From positions 1 to 14,433 of the forward strand of contig CAZGJQ010000048.1 in assembly GCA_964525815.1 (NCBI GenBank): a stretch of 14,433 nt of DNA, written 5' to 3'. The notes beneath the pieces are model-generated. The model was not told where the DNA came from and did no database searches. It worked only from the letters and a program-made list of their open reading frames with translations. The position numbers and the translations under genes were made by a program. The stretch comes from UBA1049 sp964525815. GTDB taxonomy: Bacteria; Bacillota; Clostridia; Oscillospirales; CAG-382. Below, in pieces: positions 12,145 to 14,433 of the stretch; the first letter of the stretch is position 1; every line of letters begins with the position of its first letter.

Positions 12145-13027
12145 TTGTGCCGTTTGTATCGGTACGATAGGTTGTAATACCCTCAAGCTTTTGCAATGTT
12201 TCTTCATGCGGGTGTCCATAACGGTTACCCTCCCCGCAGCATATGATTGCGAACAGAGGATTCACCGCCGCCAGAAACTCCTTTGAGGTCGAGCTCACCG
12301 AACCGTGATGCCCGACCTTTAATACATCCGCAGAAAGATTGATACCGGACGGAAGCATATCCTCCTCGTTCGGCACCTCCGCATCTCCGGTAAACAAAAA
12401 GCTGCGTTCGCCGTATGTAAGCATAAGCACAATGCTGTAAAGGTTAAGCCCGGAGTATTTTTCTCTCATTGGAGATAATACCTCAATAACAATTTGCTCA
12501 AGCTCTATAACCTGTCCCGCCATTGCCTCTATAACCTTAACCTCCTCGTTTTCCTCAAGAGCGTCCATCAATCTTCCGTATACCTGTGTTGTAGTAACCG
12601 CATTGGGCATATAAACGGTTCCTACCATAAAGCTGTTCAGTATCTCATCCGCCGCACCAATATGGTCAGCATGTGGATGTGTGAAAAAAACATATTCTAT
12701 CTCGGACACGCCCCTAACGGTCAAAAAGTCCAGTACAATATCCTTGGAGTAAAGAGTGCCGCTGTCAATAAGCACAAACTCCTCGTCCGGAGTTTCAATC
12801 AGAATACAATCCCCCTGCCCCACATCCAAAAAATAGAGGGCGAGCATATCCTCAAACTGCGTATCCTCCGAGCCTTCCTCAACATCCGAGCTAATAAAAA
12901 AGCTGTCATATAACGAAGCGTCCTCGGATGCGTAGCTGCTTGTGCCGATACCGTCCGTGCTTGTCCCGCAGGCGGTGAAAATCAGTAATAATACCAATAA
13001 TCCCGCTAAAAAAGCTCTGTTTTTCAC
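12092..13027 (-). CDS. Metallo-beta-lactamase-fold lipoprotein (ComEC C-terminal-like)
   Basis: The 311-residue protein begins with a lipoprotein signal ending FTAC, Cys20 being the probable lipidation site, followed by a Ser/Asp/Glu-rich linker to about residue 60. The rest is an MBL-fold hydrolase of the ComEC/Rec2 C-terminal type. Family motifs are FLDVGQGDCILIE, THPHADHIG with His117, His119, Asp121 and His122, LFTGDAE and VGHHGS. In ComEC this domain is thought to degrade the non-transported DNA strand. Stand-alone secreted copies are common in Firmicutes, with unproven substrates. The start is GTG at 13027 with GGAAGTGA about 5 nt upstream. Its 3' end overlaps rnfD tail to tail by 53 bp. 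A perfect TATAAT (13071-13066) upstream may be its -10. Confidence 0.9.
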   Translation of the reverse strand: MKNRAFLAGLLVLLLIFTACGTSTDGIGTSSYASEDASLYDSFFISSDVEEGSEDTQFEDMLALYFLDVGQGDCILIETPDEEFVLIDSGTLYSKDIVLDFLTVRGVSEIEYVFFTHPHADHIGAADEILNSFMVGTVYMPNAVTTTQVYGRLMDALEENEEVKVIEAMAGQVIELEQIVIEVLSPMREKYSGLNLYSIVLMLTYGERSFLFTGDAEVPNEEDMLPSGINLSADVLKVGHHGSVSSTSKEFLAAVNPLFAIICCGEGNRYGHPHEETLQKLEGITTYRTDTNGTITVFCDGSELFVVPSRQ

Positions 13028-13044
13028 TTTTTCACTTCCTTTTG

Positions 13045-13073
13045 TTGACTTTTTAGGAATAATGTATTATAAC
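13045..13073 (+). promoter_or_regulatory. Promoter of the RlmD-type methyltransferase gene
   Basis: TTGACT (13045-13050) and TATAAC (13068-13073) are separated by 17 bp, about 27 bp before the ATG at 13100. Confidence 0.7.
13066..13071 (-). promoter_or_regulatory. Candidate -10 element of the MBL lipoprotein gene
   Basis: On the minus strand a perfect TATAAT lies about 40 bp before the GTG at 13027. The -35 at the matching distance (TTCCCT) is poor. It overlaps the -10 of the divergent methyltransferase promoter, so the two promoters should compete. Confidence 0.45.
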
Positions 13074-13099
13074 ATAATATTATATGACAGGGAACACAA

Positions 13100-14433
13100 A
13101 TGAATAAAAAAAATACCGTTATAAGAGTTAATATAACCGATTTGAACCCTGACGGAAACGGAGTAGGGCGAACTGAAGACGGCAGGGTCGTCTTTGTACC
13201 GTTGACCGCACCGGGCGACGTTTGCGAGGCTAAGGTAATAAAGGAAAGCAAGGGCTACCTTGTGGCTCGGCTGGAGAAACTAATCGCCCCCTCTCCATAC
13301 CGCATAGAACCGGATTGCGCTGTATTTAATAAATGCGGGGGCTGCTCATTCCGTCACATAACCTATGAGAAGGAGAAAGAGCTAAAGGAGAGCATGGTTC
13401 GCAACGCCTTTCTGCGTATTGCGGGGATTGATGTTAAGGTCAATCCGCTCATATCAGTAAACAATACGCATTACCGAAACAAGGTGCAGTATCCTATAAC
13501 CGAAAACGAGTGCGGCTCTTTGACCTTCGGCTTTTATGCCCGTCATTCCCATCGGGTTATCGCGCATGAATGCTGCCTGCTACAGGATGATGTTTTTTCC
13601 GGTATAGCAAGCAGACTGATTTATATTTTTACGGAAAAAGGCCTTTCCGCATACAACGAGCAAAGCGGAAAGGGACTGCTCAGGCATATTTATATACGAA
13701 AAACAATAACGGACGAAATAAGTGTCTGCGTTGTTGTCAACGGGGACAATATTCCCGACGGAAAGCGGATTGCCCAACTGATACAGGCAGACTTCCCGCA
13801 GATAAGGAGCTTTTTTGTAAATATAAACAAGAAAAAGAGCAATGTCATTTTAGGAGATAAAAATATCCTGATAAGCGGTCAGTCGTATATAACCGATATT
13901 CTGTGCGGGAGAAGTTTTGAGCTGTCACCTAACTCTTTTTTTCAGGTGAACAACAGAGCGGCAGAAAAGCTCTATGAAAAAGCAGCGGAATATGCCGCAC
14001 TTGAAAAGGCGGACATTTTGCTTGACTTGTACTGCGGTACGGGTTCGGTGGGTCTTTGCATCGCAGAAAATGAAAACCCTCTCTGCGGTGTGGAAATTGT
14101 GGAAGAAGCGGTTAAAAACGCAAAAAACAATTCTGTCAGAAACAGCAGAAGCGAGGACAACACCCTTTTTGTATGCGGGGACGCAAAAATCGGAATAACC
14201 GAATGCCGTAAGCATTTGGGAGACCCTTCGGTTATTGTTGTAGACCCACCCCGCAAGGGCTTGAACCCCGACCTGATAACCGACATAGCTTCTGCCCGAC
14301 CAAAACGAATAGTCTACATCTCCTGCAACCCCGCTACCCTTGCACGGGACACCTCCCTGTTCGCATATCAGGGCTACCGCCCTGAGGAAGCCACCCCGTT
14401 CGACCTGTTCCCCCGAACGGGACACGTTGAGTG
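13100..14433 (+). CDS. 23S rRNA (uracil-5-)-methyltransferase, RlmD/RumA family (C-terminus cut)
   Basis: The frame gives 444 codons and is still open at the window edge. It reads PFDLFPRTGHVE, the motif close to the end of this family, so only a few codons are missing. A TRAM domain occupies residues about 1-60. Cys73, Cys79, Cys82 and Cys158 or Cys159 fit the [4Fe-4S] site (C-x5-C-x2-C and a distant Cys). The SAM motif is LLDLYCGTGSVG, DPPRKG follows, and SCNP carries the catalytic nucleophile Cys409. The family methylates C5 of uridine in 23S rRNA or, in TrmA-like relatives, tRNA U54. Firmicutes often have several paralogues, so the exact position (U747, U1939 or both) cannot be told. AGGGA lies 7 nt before the ATG. 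Confidence 0.93.
   Translation, partial: MNKKNTVIRVNITDLNPDGNGVGRTEDGRVVFVPLTAPGDVCEAKVIKESKGYLVARLEKLIAPSPYRIEPDCAVFNKCGGCSFRHITYEKEKELKESMVRNAFLRIAGIDVKVNPLISVNNTHYRNKVQYPITENECGSLTFGFYARHSHRVIAHECCLLQDDVFSGIASRLIYIFTEKGLSAYNEQSGKGLLRHIYIRKTITDEISVCVVVNGDNIPDGKRIAQLIQADFPQIRSFFVNINKKKSNVILGDKNILISGQSYITDILCGRSFELSPNSFFQVNNRAAEKLYEKAAEYAALEKADILLDLYCGTGSVGLCIAENENPLCGVEIVEEAVKNAKNNSVRNSRSEDNTLFVCGDAKIGITECRKHLGDPSVIVVDPPRKGLNPDLITDIASARPKRIVYISCNPATLARDTSLFAYQGYRPEEATPFDLFPRTGHVE

Noticed and set aside
12494..12913. 139-codon plus-strand open frame
   Set aside because: Antisense to the MBL-fold core, including the THPHADH motif, so it is a shadow.
13024..13251. 75-codon minus-strand frame with a hydrophobic segment
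   Set aside because: It is antisense to the TRAM domain of the methyltransferase and crosses both divergent promoters; no Shine-Dalgarno was found.

Overview
The window looks like a chromosomal segment of an anaerobic, moderate-GC Firmicute of the class Clostridia. The grounds are an oxygen-sensitive class III ribonucleotide reductase with its activase and NrdR sites, Rnf-type membrane redox genes, a DUF4364 winged-helix protein, a clostridial-style c-di-GMP-I riboswitch and frequent TTG/GTG starts behind strong Shine-Dalgarno sites. A gut Oscillospirales bacterium is a plausible guess, but nothing here fixes the genus. No tRNA, rRNA, IS element, phage gene or CRISPR array was seen.

Region 1 (1-1440, minus strand) is a c-di-GMP-controlled operon. 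A consensus promoter (1439-1411) is followed by a c-di-GMP-I (GEMM-I) aptamer with a GAAA tetraloop and canonical 11-nt receptor. An intrinsic terminator comes next, and its 5' arm can instead pair with the 3' closing strand of the aptamer. This geometry predicts an OFF switch. Downstream lie a small secreted protein of unknown function, a minimal nucleotidyltransferase without a HEPN partner, and a cupin-HD(-GYP-like) protein that runs off the window and may hydrolyse c-di-GMP itself.

Region 2 (1581-4984, plus strand) is an operon of an AlgX-like SGNH lipoprotein, a short-chain dehydrogenase and a cation diffusion facilitator with two C-terminal domains. It is preceded by an extended -10 promoter and followed by a probable terminator. 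Region 3 (5043-7986, plus) is nrdD-nrdG with two NrdR boxes 31 bp apart over the promoter, plus an extra 17-bp palindrome on the -35 element. It ends in a bidirectional terminator.

Region 4 (8020-9606, minus) holds a DUF4364 regulator, endonuclease III (nth) and a cysteine-rich DUF3795-like ORF. That ORF has one in-frame TGA where a cysteine is expected. Region 5 (9620-12144, plus) holds rnfC and rnfD only; rnfG, rnfE, rnfA and rnfB do not follow, and several flavin or nucleotide motifs are altered in both proteins. Region 6 is a minus-strand ComEC-type metallo-beta-lactamase-fold lipoprotein whose 3' end overlaps rnfD. It is divergent from a plus-strand RlmD/RumA-type rRNA uracil methyltransferase that is cut off a few codons before its expected end.

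The points most worth attention are the c-di-GMP riboswitch operon with its predicted antiterminator, the reduced and motif-degenerate RnfC-RnfD pair, and the UGA-for-cysteine ORF.
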